From positions 1 to 6,875 of the forward strand of contig JALNXR010000108.1 of assembly GCA_023230265.1 (NCBI GenBank): a DNA stretch of 6,875 nt, given 5' to 3'. Shown here piece after piece: positions 1 through 6,875 of the stretch (positions are counted from its first letter, which is position 1; every line of letters begins with the position of its first letter). The notes below the pieces were generated by a model. The model worked only from the letters and a program-made list of their open reading frames with translations, did no database searches and was not told the DNA's origin. Made by a program: the position numbers and the translations under genes. Origin of the DNA: Bacteroidales bacterium. Lineage in GTDB: Bacteria; Bacteroidota; Bacteroidia; Bacteroidales; UBA932.

Positions 1-113
1 CTGGCATACAAGCATCTGAGATTATCAAAATACCAGGGGGAGGAAGAAACCCTTTTATTCTGAAACCGCTTAAATATTATTCTGACACAACCGGTTTATC
101 CCTGTCAGACTGA
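1..113 (+). CDS. C-terminal fragment of an unidentified protein (5' end outside window)
   Basis: An open plus-strand frame enters from the left edge (first whole codon at 3) and stops at TGA 111-113, giving 36 residues that start GIQASEIIKIPGGGRNP and end TGLSLSD. Its codons (AGA for Arg, ATA for Ile, GGA for Gly, mixed A/T-ending third positions) look like those of the genes nearby. The stop lies 15 bases before the next start, which would suit an operon with the Ntn hydrolase. I do not recognise the family; the GGGRNP motif alone is not diagnostic. A second plus frame is open from 1 to a TGA at 61-63 and cannot be excluded. I prefer the longer frame because it reaches close to the next gene and reads more like a folded protein end. 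Confidence is low because only the tail is visible. Confidence 0.35.
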   Translation, partial: GIQASEIIKIPGGGRNPFILKPLKYYSDTTGLSLSD

Positions 114-128
114 TAAATTATTAATATT

Positions 129-1370
129 ATGGAAAAGAGATCAATATATTCTTTTTTTGTAACTGTTTTACTGATACTGATTCTTCCAATAACTTCATTT
201 TGTTGTACATCCGGAATTTTTACCGGAAAAGTTACTGCAGACGGAAGACCACTGCTTTGGAAGCACAGGGACACGGGAGAGGAGAATAACAGGATTATGT
301 TTTTCAAAGGGGAAAAATATGATTTTCTTGCGCTGGTAAACTCACCGGATACAACAGCGACTGCCTGGGCCGGAACCAACAGTGTTGGTTTTTCCATAAT
401 GAACACAGCTTCTTATAATTTAAAAACAGACAAACTCAAAGATGCAGACAGGGAGGGAGAGTTGATGTACAAAGCCCTCTCTTTATGCAAAACCCTGGAG
501 GATTTTGAAAAATTTCTCAGAAAACAACCAAAACCACTTGGTGTTGAAGCAAATTTTGGGGTAATTGATGCAGAGGGTGGTGCGGCCTATTACGAGACAA
601 ACAACAGCACTTTTGTAAAGCTTGATGTAAATGATCCCGGGATTGCTCCTGACGGTTACCTTATCTATACAAATTTTTCATACACCGGAGAGAGAGATAA
701 AGGTATGGGATATATCAGGTACAATACTGCAAATGAGTTAGTTTTAAAACAAGCTCCATTCCGTGACATTACACCTCACTGGATTTTCAACAATCTCTCC
801 CGTTCTTTTTATCACTCATTAATGGGATTTGACCTTAAGAAGGTGGATTCTTTTATAGAGAATTATAGCGGATGGTTTGCTGATCAGGATTTTATACCCA
901 GAAAATCCAGCTCCGCCTCAATAGTGATACAAGGAGTAAAAAGCGGAGAAAACAGTGAATTAACCACAATGTGGACAATTCTTGGTTATCCTCCCGCCGG
1001 CGTTGCCATACCCTTATGGGTGAAAGCAGGGGAGGAGCAGCCTTCATTCATGATAAAATCAGACACATCAATGAATGCAAAAGCTTGTGATCTTGCACTT
1101 GTTCTTAAATATAAAAGCTTTTCTCTAAAGAGGGGAAACGGCTTAAAATATATCAATTTTAAAACTATATATAATTCTCAGGGCACTGGTTATATGCAGA
1201 GGCTTATGATCCCGGAAGAGAAGATTAAACAACTCTATTCAGGGCCCCTGTCAAGATGGAGAAAAACAGGAATAGAGCTAACGGAACTTAAAGAGTTGAA
1301 CAATAGAGCAGAGGCTATTCTATTATCAGATCCTGAAAAGCAGCTGTATGGGCATCATTTGGCGAATTAA
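129..1370 (+). CDS. Exported Ntn hydrolase, peptidase C45 / choloylglycine-hydrolase-like
   Basis: This 413-residue protein has a signal peptide: a short basic start (MEKR), a hydrophobic core at about 9-21, then S23-F24-C25 followed by C26-T27-S28-G29. A Cys-Thr at the mature N-terminus followed by DGRPLLWKHRDT (residues 39-50, with R47 and D48) is the signature of cysteine Ntn hydrolases of the acyl-CoA:6-APA acyltransferase (C45) and bile-salt/penicillin-V hydrolase families. GTNSVGFSIMNT (82-93) and YTNF (N182) match other conserved active-site regions of that fold. Such enzymes cleave or transfer linear amide bonds; the substrate cannot be read from sequence. Signal cleavage before C26 would expose the nucleophile in the periplasm or outside. 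No good lipobox precedes C25 or C26, so a lipoprotein is less likely. ATG 129 is the first start after an in-frame TAA at 114-116; there is no Shine-Dalgarno sequence, which is usual in Bacteroidota. The 3' end overlaps the convergent GH20 gene by 56 bases. Confidence 0.8.
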   Translation: MEKRSIYSFFVTVLLILILPITSFCCTSGIFTGKVTADGRPLLWKHRDTGEENNRIMFFKGEKYDFLALVNSPDTTATAWAGTNSVGFSIMNTASYNLKTDKLKDADREGELMYKALSLCKTLEDFEKFLRKQPKPLGVEANFGVIDAEGGAAYYETNNSTFVKLDVNDPGIAPDGYLIYTNFSYTGERDKGMGYIRYNTANELVLKQAPFRDITPHWIFNNLSRSFYHSLMGFDLKKVDSFIENYSGWFADQDFIPRKSSSASIVIQGVKSGENSELTTMWTILGYPPAGVAIPLWVKAGEEQPSFMIKSDTSMNAKACDLALVLKYKSFSLKRGNGLKYINFKTIYNSQGTGYMQRLMIPEEKIKQLYSGPLSRWRKTGIELTELKELNNRAEAILLSDPEKQLYGHHLAN

Positions 1371-3513
1371 CCATAATTCTTATCGACTTTACGGGCCTTT
1401 CTGGTTCAATCACAGCATTACCGAATACTAAATCTCCCCCTGAAATATAATTAATTCCATCGTAGGAAAACTCTACATAACCATCCGTTACATAATATAA
1501 ATCGATTAAGGGTATTCCTGTGTTTACAAAGATTCTTTTTGTTTTTACCCCTTTGTCAAATACAAAAGTGATATAATCACCTTTTCTGAGCCTGTTTTCG
1601 GTCATGGCATGTGTTACAGGATTGTTATCCATCAGATTAGTAACGGGATAGCCTTTTGTAAAAGAGAGAGAGGTTTCAATTATAAAGGGTATCTTCTGAT
1701 AGACAGGATTGACGTTCGAAGCTCTTACAACCGGACTTCTAAGAATGTCGTTAAAAAATGTGGCAAAACGGAATTTCAAGGGAGAATCGGTAAAAATTTC
1801 ACCTTTGTAAATAGGTGATGTTTTGTCAGGGCCCCTGTCGTTGCAACTGTAACGTACTACAGACCAGCAATATGGAGGTTTAACCTGTATTGAACCGTTT
1901 TCATAAACTACTTCAGGCGGGGGAACCCTAAAATTTATACCCATCTGAAACAACCGATCATAATGTACCCTCCCCAGTCTGTTGTTGAACTCTTCCCAGT
2001 TTCTCATACCCGGCTCGCTCCAGCCGGCCTCGGCTATTGCAGCAATTCTGGGATATATCTGATATTCGGCAAATCTTTGAGGATGTATCAGAAGCTCAGA
2101 CCATAAACCACCCTGAACCCCTTTTATTAGAGCTGCCTCCTTTGGAGACAATCCTTTATCTATAATTGGTTCAAAGGAATAGCTCTTATCCAGCGTCACA
2201 ATACCTGCCCAGTTTTGGCCCCTCTCATCCCGGGACTGCTTCATATCCAGATAACAAAATTCGCACGGTTGCATTATGGTGGGATACCCCTTTTTAGCAG
2301 ATTCTATTCCCTTATCAACACCTCTCCGGGCATAAATCATACTGTTTTTATCCAGCTCACCTCCCTCCAGTATCTCATCCCATCCGGCAAGATGTTTCCC
2401 ATACTTAGCCAGGATTGACTCAACTTTTCTTGTAAAATAGCCCAGAAGCTCCTTAGCTTCCTTCATGTCCTCCTTTTTCATAAGAGCTTTGCAGTCGGGG
2501 CAATTTTGCCAGTTGCTAAAGTTTACTTCGTCTCCCCCTATATGGATATATTTTGAAGGAAACAGTCTGGCAACCTCTTTGAGAATGTTGTCAAGCATTG
2601 TAAAGTTACTCTCTTTGCCTGCACACCACACGTTTCTCTCCTCCCCCTGAGCACTCAGTGTAGTGTCCCTGCCGCTGCAGGCGGTTTCGGGATAGGTTAC
2701 AATAACTGCCCTGCTATGTCCGGGAAGCTCTATCTCGGGGATAACCTCAATAAACCTTTCAGCAGCAAATGCCACAATATCCCGTATCTCCTCCTGAGTA
2801 TAATAACCGCCGTATCTCCCCGATCCGGAACCGTATGCAGGCCTTAACAGCTCATTATCACCCCTCCAGGCCCCTTTTTCTGTGAGTAGTGGGTAACGTT
2901 TAATCTCAATTCTCCAACCATTGTCATCGGTGAGATGCCAGTGGAATTTGTTTATTTTATGATGAGCCAGCCACTCAAGATGTTTTTTAACATCTTCTGC
3001 ATTAAAAAAAGTGCGTGAAACATCCATCATAAATCCCCTATATTGAAAACGGGGTTTGTCATAAATTTTTACACACCTTACAGACCACTCCTCTGTACCA
3101 TTGATGTTCCCGGAATATACAGAGGGAGGCAGCAATTGCAAAAGGGTCTGGACACCATAAAACAGTCCGGATGAGGAGGTGGCTTTTACAGATACACCGT
3201 TATGATCTGCTTCAAGTTTGTACCCCTCCTCCGGGAGATCAATGTCACTATCCAGTATAAGTGCAATGTAATTACTTTCGGGCATCTGGCCGGAGACAAG
3301 AAAAGGGAAACCAGTCGCTTTTACAAGTCTTTCCCTCAGATAGTTCAGGGAGAAACAGCTCTTTTCGTTTGTGTAAATTGCACAGGAGGAGTTTAGACGA
3401 AAATTGCCATCCTGACACTCCTCCTTAGCAGGCTGTGGAATAATGGAAATCTGCCCGTAGGAACAAATTGTGATTCCTGAGAACAGTGCAATAAGTAAAA
3501 AAAATCTAACCAT
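1315..3513 (-). CDS. Secreted beta-N-acetylhexosaminidase, GH20, with C-terminal discoidin-like domain
   Basis: This 732-residue enzyme removes terminal beta-linked GlcNAc or GalNAc by the substrate-assisted retaining mechanism of GH20. Parts in order: signal peptide 1-20 (cleavage likely before Q21); N-terminal GH20b-type domain to about 148; (beta/alpha)8 catalytic domain about 152-500; a short Fn3-associated or chitobiase-C-like segment about 525-600; and an F5/8-type-C (discoidin, CBM32-like) domain about 608-732 ending FQDLIIE. The catalytic pair is D328-E329 in HIGGDEV, where D328 orients the acetamido group and E329 is the acid/base. Other sugar-pocket residues visible are R159 (YRGFMMDVSR), the HWHLTDDNGWR motif (191-201), H266 (ELPGHS), W378 (AGWDE), W471-E473 (GLWSE) and W498. 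Length and layout fit secreted or outer-membrane-associated enzymes of Bacteroidales that act on host glycans, chitin fragments or peptidoglycan pieces; which of these is not decidable here. It diverges from sdhA across a 192-bp gap and overlaps the Ntn hydrolase at its 3' end. No confident promoter was found upstream. Confidence 0.96.
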   Translation of the reverse strand: MVRFFLLIALFSGITICSYGQISIIPQPAKEECQDGNFRLNSSCAIYTNEKSCFSLNYLRERLVKATGFPFLVSGQMPESNYIALILDSDIDLPEEGYKLEADHNGVSVKATSSSGLFYGVQTLLQLLPPSVYSGNINGTEEWSVRCVKIYDKPRFQYRGFMMDVSRTFFNAEDVKKHLEWLAHHKINKFHWHLTDDNGWRIEIKRYPLLTEKGAWRGDNELLRPAYGSGSGRYGGYYTQEEIRDIVAFAAERFIEVIPEIELPGHSRAVIVTYPETACSGRDTTLSAQGEERNVWCAGKESNFTMLDNILKEVARLFPSKYIHIGGDEVNFSNWQNCPDCKALMKKEDMKEAKELLGYFTRKVESILAKYGKHLAGWDEILEGGELDKNSMIYARRGVDKGIESAKKGYPTIMQPCEFCYLDMKQSRDERGQNWAGIVTLDKSYSFEPIIDKGLSPKEAALIKGVQGGLWSELLIHPQRFAEYQIYPRIAAIAEAGWSEPGMRNWEEFNNRLGRVHYDRLFQMGINFRVPPPEVVYENGSIQVKPPYCWSVVRYSCNDRGPDKTSPIYKGEIFTDSPLKFRFATFFNDILRSPVVRASNVNPVYQKIPFIIETSLSFTKGYPVTNLMDNNPVTHAMTENRLRKGDYITFVFDKGVKTKRIFVNTGIPLIDLYYVTDGYVEFSYDGINYISGGDLVFGNAVIEPERPVKSIRIMVNSPNDAHTAAFQDLIIE

Positions 3514-3574
3514 TTTTTGTCAAATATCATCTCACAATAGTACGAAACATTATATCTGCAGGTGGTGGCTACAG

Positions 3575-3594
3575 TAATCCGGACTAATCCGGAG
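3575..3594. repeat. Tandem 10-bp repeat with two TCCGGA palindromes; possible operator
   Basis: Two head-to-tail copies, TAATCCGGAC (3575-3584) and TAATCCGGAG (3585-3594), differ only in the last base. Each contains the self-complementary hexamer TCCGGA, so the two hexamers (3578-3583 and 3588-3593) can also pair as a 6-bp stem with a CTAA loop. The 10-bp period puts both copies on the same face of the helix, as expected for a side-by-side binding site. It lies 62-81 bases upstream of the GH20 start and upstream of the candidate sdhA promoter, between divergent genes. A regulatory role is inference; only the repeat itself is seen. Confidence 0.4.
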
Positions 3595-3623
3595 AGATAG
3601 AGATCAAGCACACTTTTTAAACT

Positions 3624-3656
3624 TTTGCGTTAAAGTTACAAAAAAGAATAGAATTG
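3624..3656 (+). promoter_or_regulatory. Candidate Bacteroidota-type promoter for sdhAB
   Basis: TTTG at 3624-3627 is followed after 21 bases by TAGAATTG at 3649-3656. The second element matches the Bacteroidota -7 consensus TAnnTTTG at all but one fixed position, and the spacing is close to that usual for the -33/-7 pair. Transcription would begin at about 3661-3663, leaving a leader of roughly 45 bases. A weaker alternative is ATTG 3653-3656 with TATTTTCG 3677-3684, which would give a leader of about 16 bases. The region is A+T-rich, so chance matches are possible. Confidence 0.35.
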
Positions 3657-3705
3657 ATTTTCTATTTTAAAATGAGTATTTTCGCGAAAATTAAAAAGGC
3701 CTCAG

Positions 3706-5649
3706 ATGTCTGTAAAACTTATTGCAAAAATTCCAGAAGGTCCTCTTAATGAAAAGTGGACAAAACACAAATCCTCAATAAAAGTTGTAAGCCCGGCAAA
3801 TAAAAGAAAGCTTGATATAATCGTTGTAGGAACCGGTCTTGGAGGAGCATCTGCAGCTGCCGCACTTGGTGAGCTTGGTTACAATGTAAAAGTTTTCTGC
3901 ATAAGTGATTCTCCAAGAAGAGCCCACTCTATTGCTGCCCAGGGAGGGATAAATGCAGCAAAGAACTATCCAAATGACAACGATTCGGTTTACCGGCTCT
4001 TTTATGACACAATAAAGGGTGGTGACTTCAGAAGCAGGGAAGCAAATGTTCACAGATTGGCTGAAGTTAGTAACCATATTATAGATCTGTGTGTTGCACA
4101 GGGGGTCCCATTTGCTAGGGATTACGGAGGACTGCTTGATAACCGCTCTTTTGGAGGGGCACAGGTTAGCCGGACATTCTATGCCAGGGGCCAGACCGGT
4201 CAGCAATTGCTCCTGGGTGCATACGGAGCTTTAAACCGGCAGATAGAGAAAGGTACGGTAAAATCTTACAACCGTCACGAAATGCTGGACATTGTCCTTA
4301 TTAACGGAGAGGCAAGGGGAATTATTACCAGAAACCTCGTTTCAGGAGAGATAGAGAAATATGGAGCCCACGCCGTAGTTATTGCAACCGGGGGATACGG
4401 AAATGTATATTTTCTCTCCACAAATGCAATGAACAGCAACGGATCAGCAGTGTGGCAATGCTATAAAAAAGGGGCACTTTTTGCAAACCCCTGTTTTACG
4501 CAGATACATCCGACCTGCATCCCTGTACATGGGGAGCAGCAGAGTAAACTTACCCTTATGAGTGAATCTCTGAGAAATGACGGAAGAATATGGGTGCCCA
4601 AAAAGACAGAGGATGTTATCATGTTAAGGGAGAAGAGAATAAGACCATCTGAAATACCTGAAGCAGACAGGGATTATTACCTGGAGAGAAGATATCCCGC
4701 TTTCGGTAACCTGGTACCTCGTGATGTCGCTTCGCGGGCAGCAAAAGAGAGATGTGATGCCGGTTTTGGCGTTAATGAAACCGGAAGGGCTGTTTTCCTC
4801 GACTTTAAGAGTGCTATTGAGAGACTGGGGAAAAAAGTGATTGGGGAGCGATACGGAAACCTTTTCCAGATGTACGAAAAGATCACAGATGTAGATCCCT
4901 ACAAAGAGCCGATGATGATATATCCCGCCATTCACTACACAATGGGGGGCCTTTGGGTTGATTACAATCTACAGACAACTATTCCGGGACTTTATGCAAT
5001 AGGGGAGGCAAACTTTAGTGACCACGGAGGCAATCGCCTGGGAGCATCTGCACTGATGCAGGGTTTAGCCGACGGTTATTTTATATTGCCTTATACAATA
5101 GGAGATTATTTGGCCGGAAAGATACAAGTTCCACAAACTGACACAAATAATCCCGCGTTTGAAGAGGCCGAAAGGGAAGTAAGGGCGAAAACACATAAAC
5201 TCCTCTCGGTCAAGGGAAAAGAACCAGTTGACCATTTTCACAAGAAGCTCGGTCACATAATGTGGGAGTATGTGGGAATGGCCAGAAATGAGCAAGGACT
5301 CAAAAAGGCAATCGAAGAGATATCAGAGCTCAGAAAGGAGTTCTGGAACAATGTCTGTATTCCGGGAGAAAATATTGAATTTAACCAGGAACTGGAGAAA
5401 GGATTTAGAGTTGCCGACTTTCTTGAGATGGCCGGACTGATGGCCAGAGATGCTCTGCAGAGAAAAGAATCCTGCGGCGGTCACTTCAGGGAGGAGATGC
5501 ATACTCCGGACGGAGAAACTCTGCGGGATGATAAAAATTTCATGTATGTGAGTGCATGGGAATATAATAAGGGCGAAGAGCCGCTATTTCACAAAGAAGA
5601 GCTTAGTTATGAGTTTGTTAAACTGGCGGAGAGGAATTATAAAGAGTAA
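3706..5649 (+). CDS. sdhA: Succinate dehydrogenase / fumarate reductase flavoprotein subunit
   Basis: This 647-residue catalytic subunit interconverts succinate and fumarate with covalently bound FAD, on the cytoplasmic face of the complex. Visible marks are the Rossmann dinucleotide motif [11 protein letters not shown] (40-50; G42, G44, G47), the flavinylation site H74 in [11 protein letters not shown], substrate and catalytic residues H268 (TQIHPT), R339 (VPRDVASR), H410 (AIHYTMGG) and R444 (GNRLGAS), and the FAD-domain segment [15 protein letters not shown] (428-442). From recall it closely resembles the Bacteroidales enzyme throughout, including the opening [12 protein letters not shown] and the ending [12 protein letters not shown], and the length is normal. 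An AAAAAGG stretch at 3693-3699, six bases before ATG, supports this start, and an in-frame TGA lies about 30 bases upstream. It is followed after 5 bases by sdhB. The usual upstream sdhC is absent. Sequence alone does not show whether it runs as succinate oxidase or, as in anaerobic relatives, mainly as fumarate reductase (FrdA). Confidence 0.97.
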   Translation: MSVKLIAKIPEGPLNEKWTKHKSSIKVVSPANKRKLDIIVVGTGLGGASAAAALGELGYNVKVFCISDSPRRAHSIAAQGGINAAKNYPNDNDSVYRLFYDTIKGGDFRSREANVHRLAEVSNHIIDLCVAQGVPFARDYGGLLDNRSFGGAQVSRTFYARGQTGQQLLLGAYGALNRQIEKGTVKSYNRHEMLDIVLINGEARGIITRNLVSGEIEKYGAHAVVIATGGYGNVYFLSTNAMNSNGSAVWQCYKKGALFANPCFTQIHPTCIPVHGEQQSKLTLMSESLRNDGRIWVPKKTEDVIMLREKRIRPSEIPEADRDYYLERRYPAFGNLVPRDVASRAAKERCDAGFGVNETGRAVFLDFKSAIERLGKKVIGERYGNLFQMYEKITDVDPYKEPMMIYPAIHYTMGGLWVDYNLQTTIPGLYAIGEANFSDHGGNRLGASALMQGLADGYFILPYTIGDYLAGKIQVPQTDTNNPAFEEAEREVRAKTHKLLSVKGKEPVDHFHKKLGHIMWEYVGMARNEQGLKKAIEEISELRKEFWNNVCIPGENIEFNQELEKGFRVADFLEMAGLMARDALQRKESCGGHFREEMHTPDGETLRDDKNFMYVSAWEYNKGEEPLFHKEELSYEFVKLAERNYKE

Positions 5650-5654
5650 AAGGA

Positions 5655-6434
5655 ATGGACTTTACATTAAAAATCTGGAGACAGAAAAGTGCCAGGGATA
5701 AAGGTACTTTTAAAACATATCAGATTAAGAATATATCCCCGGATACATCTTTTCTGGAGATGCTGGATATTCTAAATGATCAGCTCATACGTGAAGGTAC
5801 CGATCCGGTTGCTGTGGAGAAGGGTTGCAAGTCAGATGACCCTGTGGCTTTTGACCATGATTGCAGGGAGGGAATATGCGGGATGTGCTCACTCTACATA
5901 AACGGCCGCGCCCATGGACCCGATGACGCTATAACTACCTGTCAGCTACATATGAGGAAATTTCGGGATGGAGAGACAATAACCATAGAACCATGGAGAT
6001 CAGCAGCTATGCCGGTAATTAAAGATTTGGTTGTTGACAGACATGCCCTGGATAAGATTTTACAGGCAGGAGGTTACATATCAGTTAATACCGGAGGCAT
6101 TCAGGATGCAAACACTATTCCGGTTCCCAGGGAAAAAGCAGAAGAGAGTATGGACGCAGCAGCCTGTGTAGGTTGCGGGGCCTGCATAGCTACCTGCAAG
6201 AACGGATCTGCCATGCTGTTTGTAGCATCAAGAGTAAGTTCTCTGGCCCTGCTCCCACAGGGAAAAATTGAAGCAGCCAGAAGGGTAAAAGCAATGATAG
6301 CCAGAATGGATGAGCTTGGATTTGGTTCCTGCACAAATACAAGAGCCTGCGAAATGGAGTGCCCAAAAAACATATCTGTAATCCATATTGCAAGACTAAA
6401 CAGAGAGTTTCTGAAGGCAAAGACAAAGGATTAG
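5655..6434 (+). CDS. sdhB: Succinate dehydrogenase / fumarate reductase iron-sulfur subunit
   Basis: This 259-residue subunit carries electrons between the flavin of SdhA and the quinone site in the membrane anchor. An N-terminal ferredoxin-like domain holds the [2Fe-2S] ligands C70, C75, C78 (CREGICGMC) and C96. The C-terminal helical domain holds [4Fe-4S] ligands C171, C174, C177 and C236, and [3Fe-4S] ligands C181, C226 and C232; the assignment follows the E. coli FrdB pattern. All expected cysteines are present, so the subunit should be functional. The start [10 protein letters not shown] fits family N-termini. The AAGGA between the sdhA stop and this ATG abuts the start codon, too close for a normal Shine-Dalgarno sequence, so translation may depend on coupling to sdhA. 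Oddity: compared with remembered Bacteroidales homologues, about 12 extra residues (near 54-65, including C58) sit just before the 2Fe-2S motif, flanked by two DPVA copies. An unrelated gene converges 25 bases downstream. Confidence 0.96.
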   Translation: MDFTLKIWRQKSARDKGTFKTYQIKNISPDTSFLEMLDILNDQLIREGTDPVAVEKGCKSDDPVAFDHDCREGICGMCSLYINGRAHGPDDAITTCQLHMRKFRDGETITIEPWRSAAMPVIKDLVVDRHALDKILQAGGYISVNTGGIQDANTIPVPREKAEESMDAAACVGCGACIATCKNGSAMLFVASRVSSLALLPQGKIEAARRVKAMIARMDELGFGSCTNTRACEMECPKNISVIHIARLNREFLKAKTKD

Positions 6435-6459
6435 AAAATTTTTCTGCTTCCCGTTCACA

Positions 6460-6875
6460 CTATTTTCCGGAGGAAGATTTTGTGTACACCCCTACACCGT
6501 CGGCATTAACAATTACATAGGAGAAATACTCCTGAGGATCATCCTGTACAGTCAGCAGGGAGTAAAGCTGGTTGAGAATATAATTGGTAGGGTAGTAGAT
6601 CTCAAGTTTTATATTGTTAGTGGCAGCTGATATCCCAAATGGGAAATTATCATTCACTATTGTCACATAGGAGTCGCTCTGTGTATAGCTTCCGTTAACA
6701 ACACGCTGTATATCACTGCTATAATAAAACTTAACCACATTCGGTGAGATGAACTCAATTCTATCAGGCACCAGAATCTTCTCCTTAAGATCGTATTTTT
6801 TCCTCACAAGAAAATCCAAAACATTGGGATATTGGGAAACCAGATCCTGATTATACATCACACGTACAAAGGAAG
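6460..6875 (-). CDS. Unidentified protein, C-terminal 137 residues (5' end outside window)
   Basis: The frame is open from the right edge to TAG at 6460-6462. It can be read from GTG 6861 or ATG 6858, but codons for S-F-V-R continue in frame to the edge, so the true start is probably beyond the window and the gene is truncated here. The visible part is rich in alternating hydrophobic, aromatic and polar residues (for example RIEFISPNVVKFYYSSD and IKLEIYYPTNYIL), suggesting mostly beta-strand structure, and it ends in a small-residue tail KSSSGK. There are no cysteines, membrane segments or recognisable catalytic motifs in this part. Aromatic, Asn/Ser-rich beta proteins of this kind are often exported lipoproteins in Bacteroidota, but the N-terminus that would show this is missing. 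I do not recognise the family. It converges on sdhB with a 25-base gap and is unlikely to be related to it in function. Confidence 0.7.
   Translation of the reverse strand, partial: SFVRVMYNQDLVSQYPNVLDFLVRKKYDLKEKILVPDRIEFISPNVVKFYYSSDIQRVVNGSYTQSDSYVTIVNDNFPFGISAATNNIKLEIYYPTNYILNQLYSLLTVQDDPQEYFSYVIVNADGVGVYTKSSSGK
6462..6478 (+). terminator. Possible weak terminator hairpin after sdhB
   Basis: ATTTTCC (6462-6468) and GGAAGAT (6472-6478) can pair as a 7-bp stem with one G-U pair and a GGA loop, with a T run overlapping the stem base (6478-6481). It begins 28 bases after the sdhB stop and would serve plus-strand transcripts. The stem is A/T-heavy, the T run is short, and the element sits inside the last codons of the convergent gene, so it may be chance. 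A second nearby symmetry, AGAAAA-T-TTTTCT right after sdhB, has no usable loop. Confidence 0.22.

Noticed and set aside
90..119. Imperfect symmetry TTTATC ... GATAAA before the Ntn hydrolase, considered as a terminator
   Set aside because: The arms are only 6 bp and A/T-rich with a long loop, and no T run follows.
77..406. 109-codon minus-strand open frame across the start of the Ntn hydrolase
   Set aside because: It is antisense to the signal peptide and active-site region of a recognisable gene and shows no domain features.
1240..1839. Identical 13-base CAGGGCCCCTGTC at 1240-1252 and 1827-1839
   Set aside because: Both copies lie inside coding sequence, in different genes read on opposite strands, and encode unrelated residues; there is no third copy or mobile-element context, so chance is the simplest reading.
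3672..3749. Short plus-strand frame starting [11 protein letters not shown] just upstream of sdhA
   Set aside because: It has 25 codons, overlaps the sdhA start out of frame, does not resemble SdhC, and sits in A-rich leader sequence where such frames occur by chance.
3775..4206. 143-codon minus-strand open frame inside sdhA
   Set aside because: It lies fully antisense to a strongly conserved gene, has no recognisable motif, and is explained by the codon bias of sdhA.
6101..6373. 90-codon minus-strand open frame inside sdhB
   Set aside because: It is antisense to the conserved iron-sulfur domain and its Ala/Leu/Ser-rich composition mirrors the sdhB codons.

Overview
The window looks like ordinary chromosomal sequence from a member of the Bacteroidota, most likely Bacteroidales. 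The SdhA and SdhB proteins match, from memory and motif by motif, the Bacteroidales type of succinate dehydrogenase/fumarate reductase. The secreted GH20 hexosaminidase with a C-terminal discoidin-like domain is also typical of that group. Start regions are A+T-rich and mostly lack Shine-Dalgarno sequences, and the best promoter candidate resembles the Bacteroidota TTTG / TAnnTTTG pattern.

Layout, left to right. (1) Positions 1-113 probably hold the last 36 codons of an unidentified plus-strand gene. (2) 129-1370 (+) encodes an exported N-terminal-nucleophile (Ntn) hydrolase of the C45 / choloylglycine-hydrolase type. (3) 1315-3513 (-) encodes an exported GH20 beta-N-acetylhexosaminidase; its last 56 bases overlap the end of the previous gene tail to tail. 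(4) 3514-3705 is a 192-bp divergent intergenic region, the longest gene-free stretch, with a tandem 10-bp repeat and a candidate promoter. (5) 3706-5649 and 5655-6434 (+) are sdhA and sdhB, 5 bases apart and presumably co-transcribed. (6) 6460-6875 (-) is the 3' part of an unrecognised gene that runs off the right edge and converges on sdhB.

Functionally there are two separate themes. The left half is extracytoplasmic breakdown: an amide-bond hydrolase or acyltransferase and an amino-sugar-releasing glycosidase. These genes lie on opposite strands, so they are neighbours but not one operon. The right half is central respiration: the catalytic subunits that interconvert succinate and fumarate. 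The membrane anchor sdhC, which normally lies directly upstream of sdhA in this phylum, is not in the window.

I found no convincing new multi-gene system. The points most worth a second look are the missing sdhC, a 12-residue insertion in SdhB just before the 2Fe-2S ligands, the coding 3' overlap between the first two complete genes, the likely creation of the Ntn nucleophile by signal peptidase, and the repeat between the divergent genes. I saw no tRNA, rRNA, CRISPR array, insertion sequence or phage gene.
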